DNA from: Bacillus sp. S3
GTDB taxonomy: Bacteria; Bacillota; Bacilli; Bacillales; Cytobacillaceae
DNA: 64,000 nucleotides
Direction of reading: 5' to 3'
Assembly: GCF_005154805.1 (NCBI RefSeq)
Contig: NZ_CP039727.1
Span: 4,833,501-4,897,500 of the forward strand
Positions 42,979 through 51,000 of this stretch are shown piece by piece. The notes under the pieces are model-generated. The model saw only the letters and a list, made by a program, of their open reading frames with translations, had not been told where the DNA came from and ran no database searches. The translations under genes and the position numbers were made by a program. The stretch's first letter is position 1; the number at the start of each line of letters is the position of its first letter.

Positions 42979-43057
42979 AAACTATCCTGCCCCGATACTT
43001 CATTAAGCAAAAAGCGACTCTTCGTTATTGAAGAATCGCACTTGTTAGTTCAAGAAG
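42979..43057 (-). repeat. attC-like / terminator element, copy p
   Basis: Left box AACTATCCTGCCCCGATAC, hairpin AAGCGACTCTTCGTTATTG pairing to AAGAATCGC, right box CACTTGTTAGTTCAAG. Follows the SUKH gene. Confidence 0.75.
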
Positions 43058-43072
43058 AACTAACTATTTAAA

Positions 43073-43621
43073 TTATTCAAATTCAAAATATATTCCATTT
43101 GCTATATTCTCTTTCCCCTCTAGCAGTATTTCAGAAAGGAATGTTCTTATGTCATCGTATGATTTGATTATTTTTTTAGTTCTAAAATCTATTTCTAATA
43201 TTTTTTCATCAACATCTATCACATAATAAGTGTTTTTCACAAGAGAGTCAGCGAAAATGAAATGGGTTGCTGGTGTACGCTTTCTTCGATATAGGTTCTG
43301 CATATTTTCCAGAGGGAAGGGTGTACTAATTTGCTCTTCTATACTCAAACCTTTATAAGTTTGAGGCTGTTTTCCAGCGACTCTTAATAAATCAAATAAA
43401 TAACAACCATTATGAAATGATAGAAAGTTTTTATATTGGGTAGGGAACTGTTGTTTTAACTCCGTTTCAAACTGACTAATTGACTCGTTCCATAATGGGG
43501 GTTGAAGTGTTGAGTGCCAACGACCTTCTCCCAAATGTCCATATTTGACAGATTTTGTTCGTAAGTTTTTCTTATCATTACTATATATTTCAATTAGTTC
43601 TTGGCTTAGAAACTCTATCAT
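43073..43621 (-). CDS. SMI1/KNR4 (SUKH) family protein
   Basis: 182 residues. The SUKH features are clear: WNESISQFETELKQQFPTQY, KNFLSFHNGCYLF, the central SIEEQISTPFPLEN and the FADSLVKNTYYVIDVDEKI strands. ATG after AAGAAGGTGTTTTT. The second SUKH gene in this region, and a different subgroup from the one at 36631. Likely an immunity protein with no toxin in view. One-gene module between elements p and q. Confidence 0.85.
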   Translation of the reverse strand: MIEFLSQELIEIYSNDKKNLRTKSVKYGHLGEGRWHSTLQPPLWNESISQFETELKQQFPTQYKNFLSFHNGCYLFDLLRVAGKQPQTYKGLSIEEQISTPFPLENMQNLYRRKRTPATHFIFADSLVKNTYYVIDVDEKILEIDFRTKKIIKSYDDIRTFLSEILLEGKENIANGIYFEFE

Positions 43622-43681
43622 AAAAACACCTTCTTTTGAATTTAGCTTAACATATTACACTGTTTTTTGAGAATCCTTATT

Positions 43682-43755
43682 GAACTAAACTCCCCGTTAG
43701 CACAAGTAAAAAGCCGCCAAAATGGCGGCTGGATCTTAAAGTCTTGCACCCTAAT
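43682..43755 (-). repeat. attC-like / terminator element, copy q
   Basis: Left box AACTAAACTCCCCGTTAGC, perfect hairpin AGCCGCCAAAATGGCGGCT, right box CTTGCACCCTAATG. On the minus strand the hairpin is followed by TTTTTACTTG. Ends the CBO0543-like gene. Confidence 0.8.
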
Positions 43756-43775
43756 GTAGATCATGCTACGGTCAC

Positions 43776-44291
43776 CTACCTAATTGGAACATGAAAATAA
43801 ATAACAAAAAAGAAAATAATCGGAATAGAGATTATTAAAGCAACTGTTGGGTATTTATAATGCAGCCTAAGCATAACAAAAATAATAGCATTAAAGAAAA
43901 CTGACCAACCTATTGTCCACCCATTATGATGGGAAATTAAATTTAAAAAACGCAAATTTATGTATTCAATTATTGAAAACAAAGATACCCAAAATAATAT
44001 CCATAAACCCATATTTAGTTTTTTCTCTGGAAATCTTCCAAGAAATATCAAGACACTTGATGGATAAGCAATAAACATAATTAATAACGTTATAATAGTG
44101 TGATTTGGCAGTACAGCAAAACCAAAAATACTTTCCTTATATTCCCACATCCTGTAATCATAACAAAGAAAATTATAGAGTAAATCACCAAACCATATAA
44201 ATAAAATTGTGGAATGATATTTCCTCCAGTTCCGCCAGTCACCCCATATTATAGCTGCAATGAGAAATAAAGCATTGAATAATAAATGCAT
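43776..44291 (-). CDS. CBO0543-family membrane protein
   Basis: 171 residues with about five to six membrane helices. The block YHSTILFIWFGDLLYNFLCY, DYRMWEY and VLPNHTIITLLIMFIAYPSS is typical of CBO0543 proteins in Bacillus and Clostridium, all of unknown function. ATG after GAGGCTGATAAT. One-gene module between elements q and r. Confidence 0.75.
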   Translation of the reverse strand: MHLLFNALFLIAAIIWGDWRNWRKYHSTILFIWFGDLLYNFLCYDYRMWEYKESIFGFAVLPNHTIITLLIMFIAYPSSVLIFLGRFPEKKLNMGLWILFWVSLFSIIEYINLRFLNLISHHNGWTIGWSVFFNAIIFVMLRLHYKYPTVALIISIPIIFFFVIYFHVPIR

Positions 44292-44508
44292 ATTATCAGC
44301 CTCGAATTCCTTTTTTACTCAAATAATTTATTCAACTATACGGTTATCTGAAGCAAGAACTATTTCGGAACATTTTTAACTTCATTTACCTAGTACACCA
44401 TAAAACCGAGATATTCCATTACTTTTTAATGTATCCAAGTAATAATAAAAAAATATTATTAAAAAGCAATCAAGATTCAAAAACCTTAACATACCAATTT
44501 CTTATTGA

Positions 44509-44560
44509 AGTAACCTGCCCCGTTAGCACAATAAGAAAAGCTTCACAATTGGCATAACGG
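44509..44560 (-). repeat. attC-like / terminator element, copy r (last of the run)
   Basis: Left box AGTAACCTGCCCCGTTAGC and AATAAGAAAAGC are well kept; the inner hairpin (GCTTCACAATTGGC) is broken and no right box is visible. It is the outer limit of the run, with no minus-strand gene behind it. Confidence 0.6.
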
Positions 44561-44702
44561 GTTCTCCTTTGGAGAGAAAGCTGCAAATTAAATAGAGAAA
44601 TGACAGACTAAATAGCCATTTATATATAGGAGCTTCATTGCAAAGGGATTAAATAGTAATTGTCGAATATGTAAAAGATTAATATTAATCGGGGGGTCTT
44701 GA

Positions 44703-45134
44703 ATGAAAAAAACACTTATGATTTTATCAATATTTACTATATTCCTTACAACTCTTATTGGTTGTTCAAAAGAAGTCCCTAAAGAGTTCGATTTAAACAA
44801 ACTAACTAGAGTTGACATTCAACTATTCGCAGATGAACACATTGACAATGAAATAATAATTTCAGAGGAAGAAAAGATAAAAACTTTAAGAGAAGTATTT
44901 GCAAAGATTGAGTGGGAACAGAACGTAAAGGCTAATATGGCTCGAAAAGAAGATGTGAAAGCCACTTTATTCTACACCTTTGACAAAAATATGCCAGAAA
45001 GATTATTTGAATATTTTATCTGGTTCAATCAAGGTGATGCATCAGCAACGATTATTGACAGAGAAAAAAATGCTTTAGGCACATTAGAAAAAGAAGATGC
45101 CCAAACACTAAAAAATATTTTGTTGAATGACTAA
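44703..45134 (+). CDS. Small lipoprotein of unknown function
   Basis: 143 residues, with ATG after CGGGGGGTCTTGA. The signal peptide ends in LIGCSKEV (lipobox). The mature part is acidic with one probable alpha-beta domain (TRVDIQLFADEHIDNEIIIS, EEKIKTLREVFAKIEW, TLFYTFDKNMPERLFEYFIW). It resembles many uncharacterised Bacillus lipoproteins. A terminator directly follows. Confidence 0.7.
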   Translation: MKKTLMILSIFTIFLTTLIGCSKEVPKEFDLNKLTRVDIQLFADEHIDNEIIISEEEKIKTLREVFAKIEWEQNVKANMARKEDVKATLFYTFDKNMPERLFEYFIWFNQGDASATIIDREKNALGTLEKEDAQTLKNILLND

Positions 45135-45160
45135 AGAGCAGATATAACCTGCTCTTTTTG
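45135..45160 (+). terminator. Rho-independent terminator
   Basis: AGAGCAG pairs with CTGCTCT, followed by TTTTTG, one base after the lipoprotein stop codon. Confidence 0.8.
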
Positions 45161-45379
45161 TATGATTTAGTGTGTATGTAGTTACCTCAGCAGCGAATGA
45201 AACCCCTAATTTCGCTAATGGTTTGTTTTTAACTTGTCTTATTCCACTAACTGTCCGTTCGCAAACAAGGTATTTCAATCCTGTCTGATTGTGCTTAAAA
45301 GTACAAACGTTAACACAATCAAGTTTGGCCACTAATGAATACCCTAATAGTATCTACCTTGTAAAAGGAGGTGAAAACG

Positions 45380-45826
45380 ATGGGATTATCTTGTTCATGT
45401 GGCGTCCGTTCAAGGCCGACTGCTACAACGCTTAGTATTACTTTAAACTTTGTAGATGGAGGCCTTAGAAGTGGTCCATTAATAATCACTGTTGACGCAT
45501 GTACAGATAGACTTGAACTCTCAACGATTTCAGTATCATTTGATGATCAAAGTGGTCTTCTTCCGAATAAGAGTTTTTCATTTACTTCGACAAGTATTAC
45601 AGGCATTTCATGCAGTGATTTTAGAGATGACTGCGCGGTTTCTATTCAGGGGATGGGACTCGTAACTGGTGAGGTAACTCCACGTCAATTTGGAGTTCTC
45701 CTTCTAAACCGTCCGTTACCTAATAGCAGTCGTTTGCAGTCATTATTCATACCTGGATTTGTATCGAACAATACACTTGGGGATCTTACACCTAACCTGA
45801 TGTTCTTTGGTTGTCCTACAAGTTAA
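45380..45826 (+). CDS. Cysteine-containing beta-rich protein, unknown (spore surface candidate)
   Basis: 148 residues from the ATG eight bases after AAAAGGAGGTG. Rich in Ser/Thr and beta-branched residues with cysteines clustered at both ends (MGLSCSCGVRS, TVDACTDRL, ISCSDFRDDCAV, FFGCPTS). No signal peptide. Proteins of this composition occur in the exosporium or spore coat of Bacillus, but I cannot name a family, and the spore link is an inference. A hairpin follows. Confidence 0.6.
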   Translation: MGLSCSCGVRSRPTATTLSITLNFVDGGLRSGPLIITVDACTDRLELSTISVSFDDQSGLLPNKSFSFTSTSITGISCSDFRDDCAVSIQGMGLVTGEVTPRQFGVLLLNRPLPNSSRLQSLFIPGFVSNNTLGDLTPNLMFFGCPTS

Positions 45827-45833
45827 TAGCAAT

Positions 45834-45866
45834 GGAGGATTACCCTTCGTGGGTTCTCCTCTTATT
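45834..45866 (+). terminator. Hairpin after the Cys-containing gene
   Basis: GGAGGATTACCC, TTCG loop, TGGGTTCTCC: a stable tetraloop-type hairpin followed by TCTTATTT. Confidence 0.65.
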
Positions 45867-46027
45867 TCGCTTACTCCTAATATTATCCGTCAAGCCATTG
45901 TCATTCACGTATTGAAATCCCTCGATTTTCCCTTTATCCTTTTTAGAAAAACGGACATCCCCTTCTACACTTGCCGTTTTTACTTCTTCTCATATTTCTG
46001 ACTGCTAGAGCCCTTTTTACCCGAGTT

Positions 46028-46405
46028 TTATCTTCTAGCGATCATCTCGATTTCAACTTGTGCACCAAGAGGGAGGGATGACACACCTATAGTTGTACGA
46101 GCAGGATATGGCTCGGAAAATTGTTTAGAATACACTTCATTCATTGCTGTGAAATGATTCATATCAGTTAAGAATACATTCACTTTTTCAACATTATCAG
46201 GAGTTAAACCTGCTGATTCCAATACATTGAAAAGATTCTTAAAACATTGATTGGTCTGTTCAACAATATCACCTTCTACAAGCTTTCCAGTCTTTGAGTC
46301 TACTGGGGTTTGCCCAGATAAAAATATTAAATCTCCAGCTTCAATTGCGTGTGAGTAAGGACCAACAGCAACAGCTCCAGATGCATTAAAAGCCTTTCTT
46401 GACAT
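46028..46405 (-). CDS. RidA-family reactive intermediate deaminase
   Basis: 125 residues from ATG after AAGGAGGAGTTTAAT. Classic RidA/YjgF features: GAVAVGPYSHAIEAGDLIFL, SGQTPVDSKTGKLV, the NVLESAGLTPDNVEKVNVFL helix-strand, and the signature PYPARTTIGVSSLPLGAQVE with the substrate Arg. It hydrolyses 2-aminoacrylate and related imines made by PLP enzymes. B. subtilis YabJ is a relative, but the local context here is not the purR-yabJ one. Free-standing gene. Confidence 0.95.
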   Translation of the reverse strand: MSRKAFNASGAVAVGPYSHAIEAGDLIFLSGQTPVDSKTGKLVEGDIVEQTNQCFKNLFNVLESAGLTPDNVEKVNVFLTDMNHFTAMNEVYSKQFSEPYPARTTIGVSSLPLGAQVEIEMIARR

Positions 46406-46514
46406 ATTAAACTCCTCCTTTAGATATAAGCATTCCAAATGTCAGTTGCACTAGGGGCAATATTAATGATACTTTGAGAAAGAAAGATGCTGAAAGTTAT
46501 CCATTCATTGGATT

Positions 46515-46600
46515 CGCTCATTGAATCGCAAAATCCGCTCATTAAACACCGAAATTCGCCCATTGAACATCATAAATCCGCTCATAGACGGGTTGGGCCG
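46515..46600. repeat. 21-bp helically spaced repeat cluster (4 units)
   Basis: The core CGCYCATT occurs at 46515, 46536, 46557 and 46579 (spacing 21, 21, 22). The right half matches the cluster at 4381 nearly base for base, including GACGGGTTRGGCCGTTAGAT. Confidence 0.8.
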
Positions 46601-46667
46601 TTAGATGAATAATGGTTGAAGTGTAAATTCCATCGAAAAAGAAACATTTATGAGTTTCAATTTATAA

Positions 46668-46769
46668 TTATTTATTCAATCGTTCATATTGGTGGTCAAT
46701 AAATTTCTTTACTGATTCATCCCTATTTAACAACGTTCCATCTAAATCAAATAGGACAGCCTTAATCAT
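46668..46769 (-). pseudogene. 5-prime fragment of a HAD-family phosphatase gene
   Basis: From ATG at 46769 the minus strand reads MIKAVLFDLDGTLLNRDESV and 13 more residues, then a stop. It keeps the DLDGT nucleophile motif but nothing beyond the first helix. Same fragment as at 4438-4562; both have CCTCTTCCC and a 21-bp repeat cluster next to them. Confidence 0.7.
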
Positions 46770-46948
46770 GATATCCCCCTCTTCCCAAATACATTTTTTT
46801 CTATATACGAAATTCCTTTTAATAAATACTTCTCGGCCTTTGCTAATATTTCCTCCTTCTTCTATTAACCTTAAATGGTCACAGCCAACTTACCTAAATG
46901 ATGTTTTATATGTAAAGAGACAAACCTTCTAAACTAAAACATAACCAA

Positions 46949-47012
46949 CCTTTCGACTAATTTCTATAGTTTATTTCTTATGAAAACATTTGCTTGAAAC
47001 AGCAGTAAAGTA
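46949..47012. repeat. 64-bp dispersed repeat, copy A
   Basis: CCTTTCGACTAATTTC to ACAGCAGTAAAGTA matches 53011-53074 at about nine bases in ten. Copy B borders the IS605 element. Confidence 0.7.
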
Positions 47013-47386
47013 GGATCTATAAGGCTTTCCCATGGAAACCTGAAAAAGAAATTGTCGAGAATTGCCAGGGAAATTTACAAGGAATAGCCCATATATTCAC
47101 AAAATCCCACTAGTTACACGTGAACTTACATGGTTCTATCAAATCTGTGTCATTCCGATATCAATTAAACGTTCGTTTGAAAGCAGACTCAACCCGCTCC
47201 AATCCTGAACTCCCTTCGCGAAGGCCCAAAAAGAAGGTCGAAACCTGTCCCTAAATGTACGTAGAAACAAATAGAGTAGACACATGAAGAGGTTTCTTGC
47301 GCCTACTCTATAGATTCATATGGTGGTGGGGATTTAACTGACCAACATATGAAAAATGGGAGCTTAAAAATTTGCCAAACACCCAC
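47013..47386. other. Gene-free stretch
   Basis: I see no coding region. A weak hairpin TAGAGTAG / CTACTCTA lies at about 47272-47311. The 52-bp array begins at the right edge. Confidence 0.5.
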
Positions 47387-47750
47387 GTAGACGGGTTCTT
47401 CTTCGACGTTCGTACCTAAAATTTACTCAAACATCCAAGTAGACAGGTTCTTCTTCGACGTTCGCACCTAAAATTTACTAAAACATCCAAGTAGACGGGT
47501 TCTTCTTCGACGTTCGTACCTAAAATCCACTCAAACATCCAAGTAGACAGGTTCTACTTCGACATTCGTACCTAAAATTCACTCAAACATCCAAGTAGAC
47601 GGGTTCTACTTCGACGTTCGCACCTAAAATTTACTCAAACATCCAAGTAGACGGGTTCTACTTCGACGTTCGTACCTAAAATTCACTCAAACATCCAAGT
47701 AGACGGGTTCTTCTTCGATGTTAAGGCCCAAAATCCACGAAAACCTCCAA
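47387..47750. repeat. 52-bp tandem repeat array (7 units)
   Basis: GTAGAC occurs at 47387, 47439, 47491, 47543, 47595, 47647 and 47699, an exact 52-base period over seven units. In several units AGTAGA, five bases, TCTACT forms a short hairpin; in others the right arm is TCTTCT. The linker is CGACGTTCGTACCTAAAATT then ACTCAAACATCCA. The last unit decays. The array lies 220 bases upstream of the germination operon. Confidence 0.92.
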
Positions 47751-47974
47751 GTAAAATAATTCTAGATACATCTTTTACGTCGCACTCATCCCCTATTCCG
47801 TCGTATCACTATCCACCTAAAAGGATATCCCATGGAAGTTGATCCGCCCACTAGATTAAAACTTAAAATATCACGACTTTCGGTCATAAGAACGCATCCA
47901 GAAAACGGCTTAAGTATAATCCCCACAGATTGGGCAAAAAATAACCGTAATTACGTGCCAAGGGGAACCAGTTG

Positions 47975-49558
47975 ATGAAATTTTTGGAGAAAAGGAAAAA
48001 GAAAAAGATATTTGATTTTCCAAGTAAACACTTGAATGAATCGTTGGATACGTTACCGGAAATTCCTCTTGATCCGGAGTTATCTAAAAATATGGAAAGG
48101 CTAAAATCAGCCTATAAAGATTGTTCGGATGTGATATTTCGCGAATTTAGTATCGGCAGCAGTGTCAATGCCGTTCTTCTTTACATAGATGGTCTTTCTA
48201 ATACGGAAGAAGTCGATCAGCATGTACTCATGCCGCTGATCAGGATGAAAGACCTTGATTGCGATGCGGTATTTGAGTGTACGAAAAAGGAAATATCCAT
48301 TTCGGATCTCAAAGAGATTTATTCGATTTCTGATGTTTTTAAACAAATCTCAATAGGAAACCCGATTATTCTAATGGAAAAAGAAACAAAAGGGATTTCC
48401 ATCGGGCTGCCGAAATGGGAAAAGCGCAGTATTATGGAACCAGACGCGGAATCAGTCATTCGCGGTCCTAGAGAAGGGTTTATTGAAACATTACGAGTAA
48501 ACACTTCCCTGTTGCGCAGGAAAATTCGCCATCCATTATTAAAAATGAAACAAATGACGATTGGCCAATATACAGAAACCCAAATCATAGTGGCTTATAT
48601 TGAAGGAATCGCCGACACCACTCTAGTTAATGAGGTGACCAGCAGGCTTAATCGCATCAAGATTGATGGTATCTTAGAAAGCGGATATATTGAGGAAATG
48701 ATCATTGATTACCCGTATTCTCCTTTCGCACAAGTATTAACAACCGAGCGTCCCGATGTAGCTGCCGCCTGTCTTTTGGAAGGGCGTGTTGTAATCTTGA
48801 TTGACGGCACCCCTATCACTCTCATTGCACCATGTACGTTTGCCACTCTCTTACAGTCACCGGAAGATTATTATAATCAGTTTTACATCAGTACATTTAT
48901 CCGCTGGCTGCGCTATATGTTCTTTTTCATCGCGTTGCTTGCCCCATCAGCGTATGTGGCAGTCTTAACGTTTCATCAAGAAATGCTTCCAACCACGCTG
49001 CTCTTAACGATCGCTGAAAGCCGTGAACAAATTCCTTTTCCGGCATTGGTTGAAGCGTTTATCATGGAAATCACCTTTGAGGCATTAAGGGAAGCAGGTG
49101 TGAGGCTGCCAAAACAAGTGGGTGCTGCTGTTAGTATCGTCGGTGCTTTGGTCATTGGACAAGCTGCGACCGCGGCAGGCCTGGTTTCATCACCAATGGT
49201 CATGGTGGTCGCCATTACGGGAGTCGCCTCGTTTTTAATGCCAAGATATGCGACCGGCATATCGACTCGAATCCTGCGCTTTCCCATCATGATTTTATCG
49301 GGAATGTTAGGATTATTGGGCGTTATGATCGGAATTACTGCTATTGTCGCACATTTATGTAATCTAAAGTCCTTTGGTGTACCCTATTTCAATTCAACTG
49401 CGGCGCTAAAGGTTCACAATTGGAAGGATATCCTCATTCGGGCTCCTTGGTGGGCAATGGATACTCGCCCAAGCCTTTTTTCAAATGATTCGAGTGACTT
49501 AATGCGTGAGGCCAGTAACCAAAAGCCTGATCCAAGCAAAGGTGGCGACGGAAGTTGA
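47975..49558 (+). CDS. gerKA: Spore germinant receptor A subunit (GerA/GerKA type)
   Basis: 527 residues from the ATG nine bases after AAGGGGA. It has a hydrophilic N-terminal domain of about 300 residues, then the typical membrane part starting near FIRWLRYMFFFIALLAPSAY, including LLTIAESREQIPFPALVEAF and EAGVRLPKQVGAAVSIVGAL, and a short polar C-terminal tail (NQKPDPSKGGDG). The A subunit works with B, C and D in the inner spore membrane to sense amino acids or sugars and start germination. Expression is expected in the forespore. The next gene starts overlapping its stop. Confidence 0.95.
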   Translation: MKFLEKRKKKKIFDFPSKHLNESLDTLPEIPLDPELSKNMERLKSAYKDCSDVIFREFSIGSSVNAVLLYIDGLSNTEEVDQHVLMPLIRMKDLDCDAVFECTKKEISISDLKEIYSISDVFKQISIGNPIILMEKETKGISIGLPKWEKRSIMEPDAESVIRGPREGFIETLRVNTSLLRRKIRHPLLKMKQMTIGQYTETQIIVAYIEGIADTTLVNEVTSRLNRIKIDGILESGYIEEMIIDYPYSPFAQVLTTERPDVAAACLLEGRVVILIDGTPITLIAPCTFATLLQSPEDYYNQFYISTFIRWLRYMFFFIALLAPSAYVAVLTFHQEMLPTTLLLTIAESREQIPFPALVEAFIMEITFEALREAGVRLPKQVGAAVSIVGALVIGQAATAAGLVSSPMVMVVAITGVASFLMPRYATGISTRILRFPIMILSGMLGLLGVMIGITAIVAHLCNLKSFGVPYFNSTAALKVHNWKDILIRAPWWAMDTRPSLFSNDSSDLMREASNQKPDPSKGGDGS

Positions 49559-50751
49559 GTGGTATGATTCGATCGGTTAAGAAAACCTGCCCTTTCATCC
49601 TCCTATTATGCTTGACTTCGTTTTTCCTAGCAGGATGTTGGGACCGAACCGAAGTGAATGATTTAGCTCTCATTTTGGCATCAGGTATTGATAAAGGGAA
49701 GAAAAACAATATCGAACTTTCCGCTCAAATATTTATCCCACGCGCCCCACAAGGCGGAGGACAATCGGGGATGTCTAGCGGAAGCAGCAGCGGCCAGTCA
49801 TTTGTCAGGTCGGCTGAAGGGGAAACGGTCGCAGATGCGATGGCACGACTCCAGGAAGAACTTACGAGAGAAATTTTTTGGGGGCAAAACGAGGTGCTCA
49901 TTATTGGCGAAACATTAGCAAAGGAAGGAATAAGCGACGAAATTGATTTTTGGATGCGGCACTCGGAACCCCGTATTCGTGCCGACGTGTTTGTGGCGAA
50001 AGGAAGGCCTAAGAATGTTTTGCAGGCCATGCCTGAATTGGAAAGAAGCACCTCAAAACAACTTCGCAAAATCGCCAAAACACATATTGGTGTGAAAGTA
50101 ACGGTGAAGGATTTTTCGCAGATGCTGTCAGGTGAATCCAATGCAGCCGTACTCCCTTGGGTGGAAAACCTGGACCCATCCATGATGGATTCAAAAAAGG
50201 CCATTCCAATCATTAACGGAGCCGCTATTTTTAAGGATGGAAAAATGGTAGGAAAATTAGATGATAAAGAAACAAGGGGGATTCTTTGGCCAAGAAATGA
50301 GATCAAATCAGGTGTGATTACCATCTCTTTTCAAGACGAAAAAGGGTACATCTCCTTAAATATAATTAGAAGCCATAGTGAATTGATCCCCACCATAAAG
50401 GATGGAAAATGGGGCATGCACATCAAAACAAACGTAGACCTGGAAGTGATTCAAAATACGACAACACTTAATTTTCTGGATCCAAAGGTCATAAAAAAAG
50501 TCGAGCAAAAGGTTGGTGTGGAAATCAGGCAAAGAGAACAGTTAGCTTTTTCGATTGTAAAGAAAGACTTACATGCTGATATTTTTAATTTTGCTGATGA
50601 ATTCCAAAGGAAATATCCACAAATTTGGAAACAACATAAAGAGGAGTGGAATAAAATTTTCCCACAAATCGCCCTTTCATTTGAAACGAAGGTAAATATC
50701 AAAAGAACCGGTATGGCAACTGGAACCCGTAAAAAAGGTGCTGCACGATGA
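49555..50751 (+). CDS. gerKC: Spore germinant receptor C subunit (Ger(x)C lipoprotein)
   Basis: 398 residues; starts at TTG overlapping the A stop, or at ATG 49564. The signal peptide ends in a lipobox (FFLAGCWDRTEVND), with the CWDR(T/R)E(V/I)N(D/E) sequence that marks Ger(x)C proteins. The middle (ILASGIDKGKKNNIELSAQI, DAMARLQEELTREIFWGQNE) and the C-terminal domain (VEIRQREQLAFSIVKKDLHA, RKYPQIWKQHKEEWNKIFP) follow the family. Lipid-anchored partner of GerKA and GerKB. A Ser/Gly linker (GGGQSGMSSGSSSGQ) is a local insertion. Confidence 0.95.
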   Translation: MSGMIRSVKKTCPFILLLCLTSFFLAGCWDRTEVNDLALILASGIDKGKKNNIELSAQIFIPRAPQGGGQSGMSSGSSSGQSFVRSAEGETVADAMARLQEELTREIFWGQNEVLIIGETLAKEGISDEIDFWMRHSEPRIRADVFVAKGRPKNVLQAMPELERSTSKQLRKIAKTHIGVKVTVKDFSQMLSGESNAAVLPWVENLDPSMMDSKKAIPIINGAAIFKDGKMVGKLDDKETRGILWPRNEIKSGVITISFQDEKGYISLNIIRSHSELIPTIKDGKWGMHIKTNVDLEVIQNTTTLNFLDPKVIKKVEQKVGVEIRQREQLAFSIVKKDLHADIFNFADEFQRKYPQIWKQHKEEWNKIFPQIALSFETKVNIKRTGMATGTRKKGAAR

Positions 50752-50972
50752 AGGTGGCAGGAGTACTGGGAGTAACCATTTTACTTGCGCTCATCTTTTT
50801 GTCGCAATGGCCGATATTGAAAAAAAATAAGAAAAAAGTAAAAATGGCCTTTTTATCACTGATGCTGATTAACTGGATTCTTGCTGTTTTACTTGTTCTG
50901 TTTCCAGATATGCCGGGGCCAGGGCAACTAGTGGATTTCATCTATCAGTCATTTGAACCATTTTGGCAGTAG
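50748..50972 (+). CDS. Two-helix D subunit of the germinant receptor
   Basis: 74 residues; its ATG overlaps the C-subunit stop as ATGA. Two membrane helices (VLGVTILLALIFLS and LSLMLINWILAVLLVLF) are joined by a basic loop (KKNKKKVK). The end is a Pro/Phe-rich tail (PDMPGPGQLVDFIYQSFEPF). Size and layout fit the D-subunit genes found with gerK- and gerU-type operons, where the D protein modulates receptor sensitivity. Here it lies between C and B rather than at the operon end. The D assignment rests on topology and context. Confidence 0.75.
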   Translation: MKVAGVLGVTILLALIFLSQWPILKKNKKKVKMAFLSLMLINWILAVLLVLFPDMPGPGQLVDFIYQSFEPFWQ

Positions 50973-51000
50973 ACGCCTTTTAGAAGAGGACTGAACAAAT

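Noticed and set aside
45108..45332. A 74-codon minus-strand frame beginning MAKLDCVNVC
   Set aside because: It overlaps the end and terminator of the lipoprotein gene, has no ribosome site and no recognisable fold.
47387..47750. CRISPR array
   Set aside because: Whole 52-bp units are conserved, with no alternation of constant repeats and unique spacers, and no cas genes are near.
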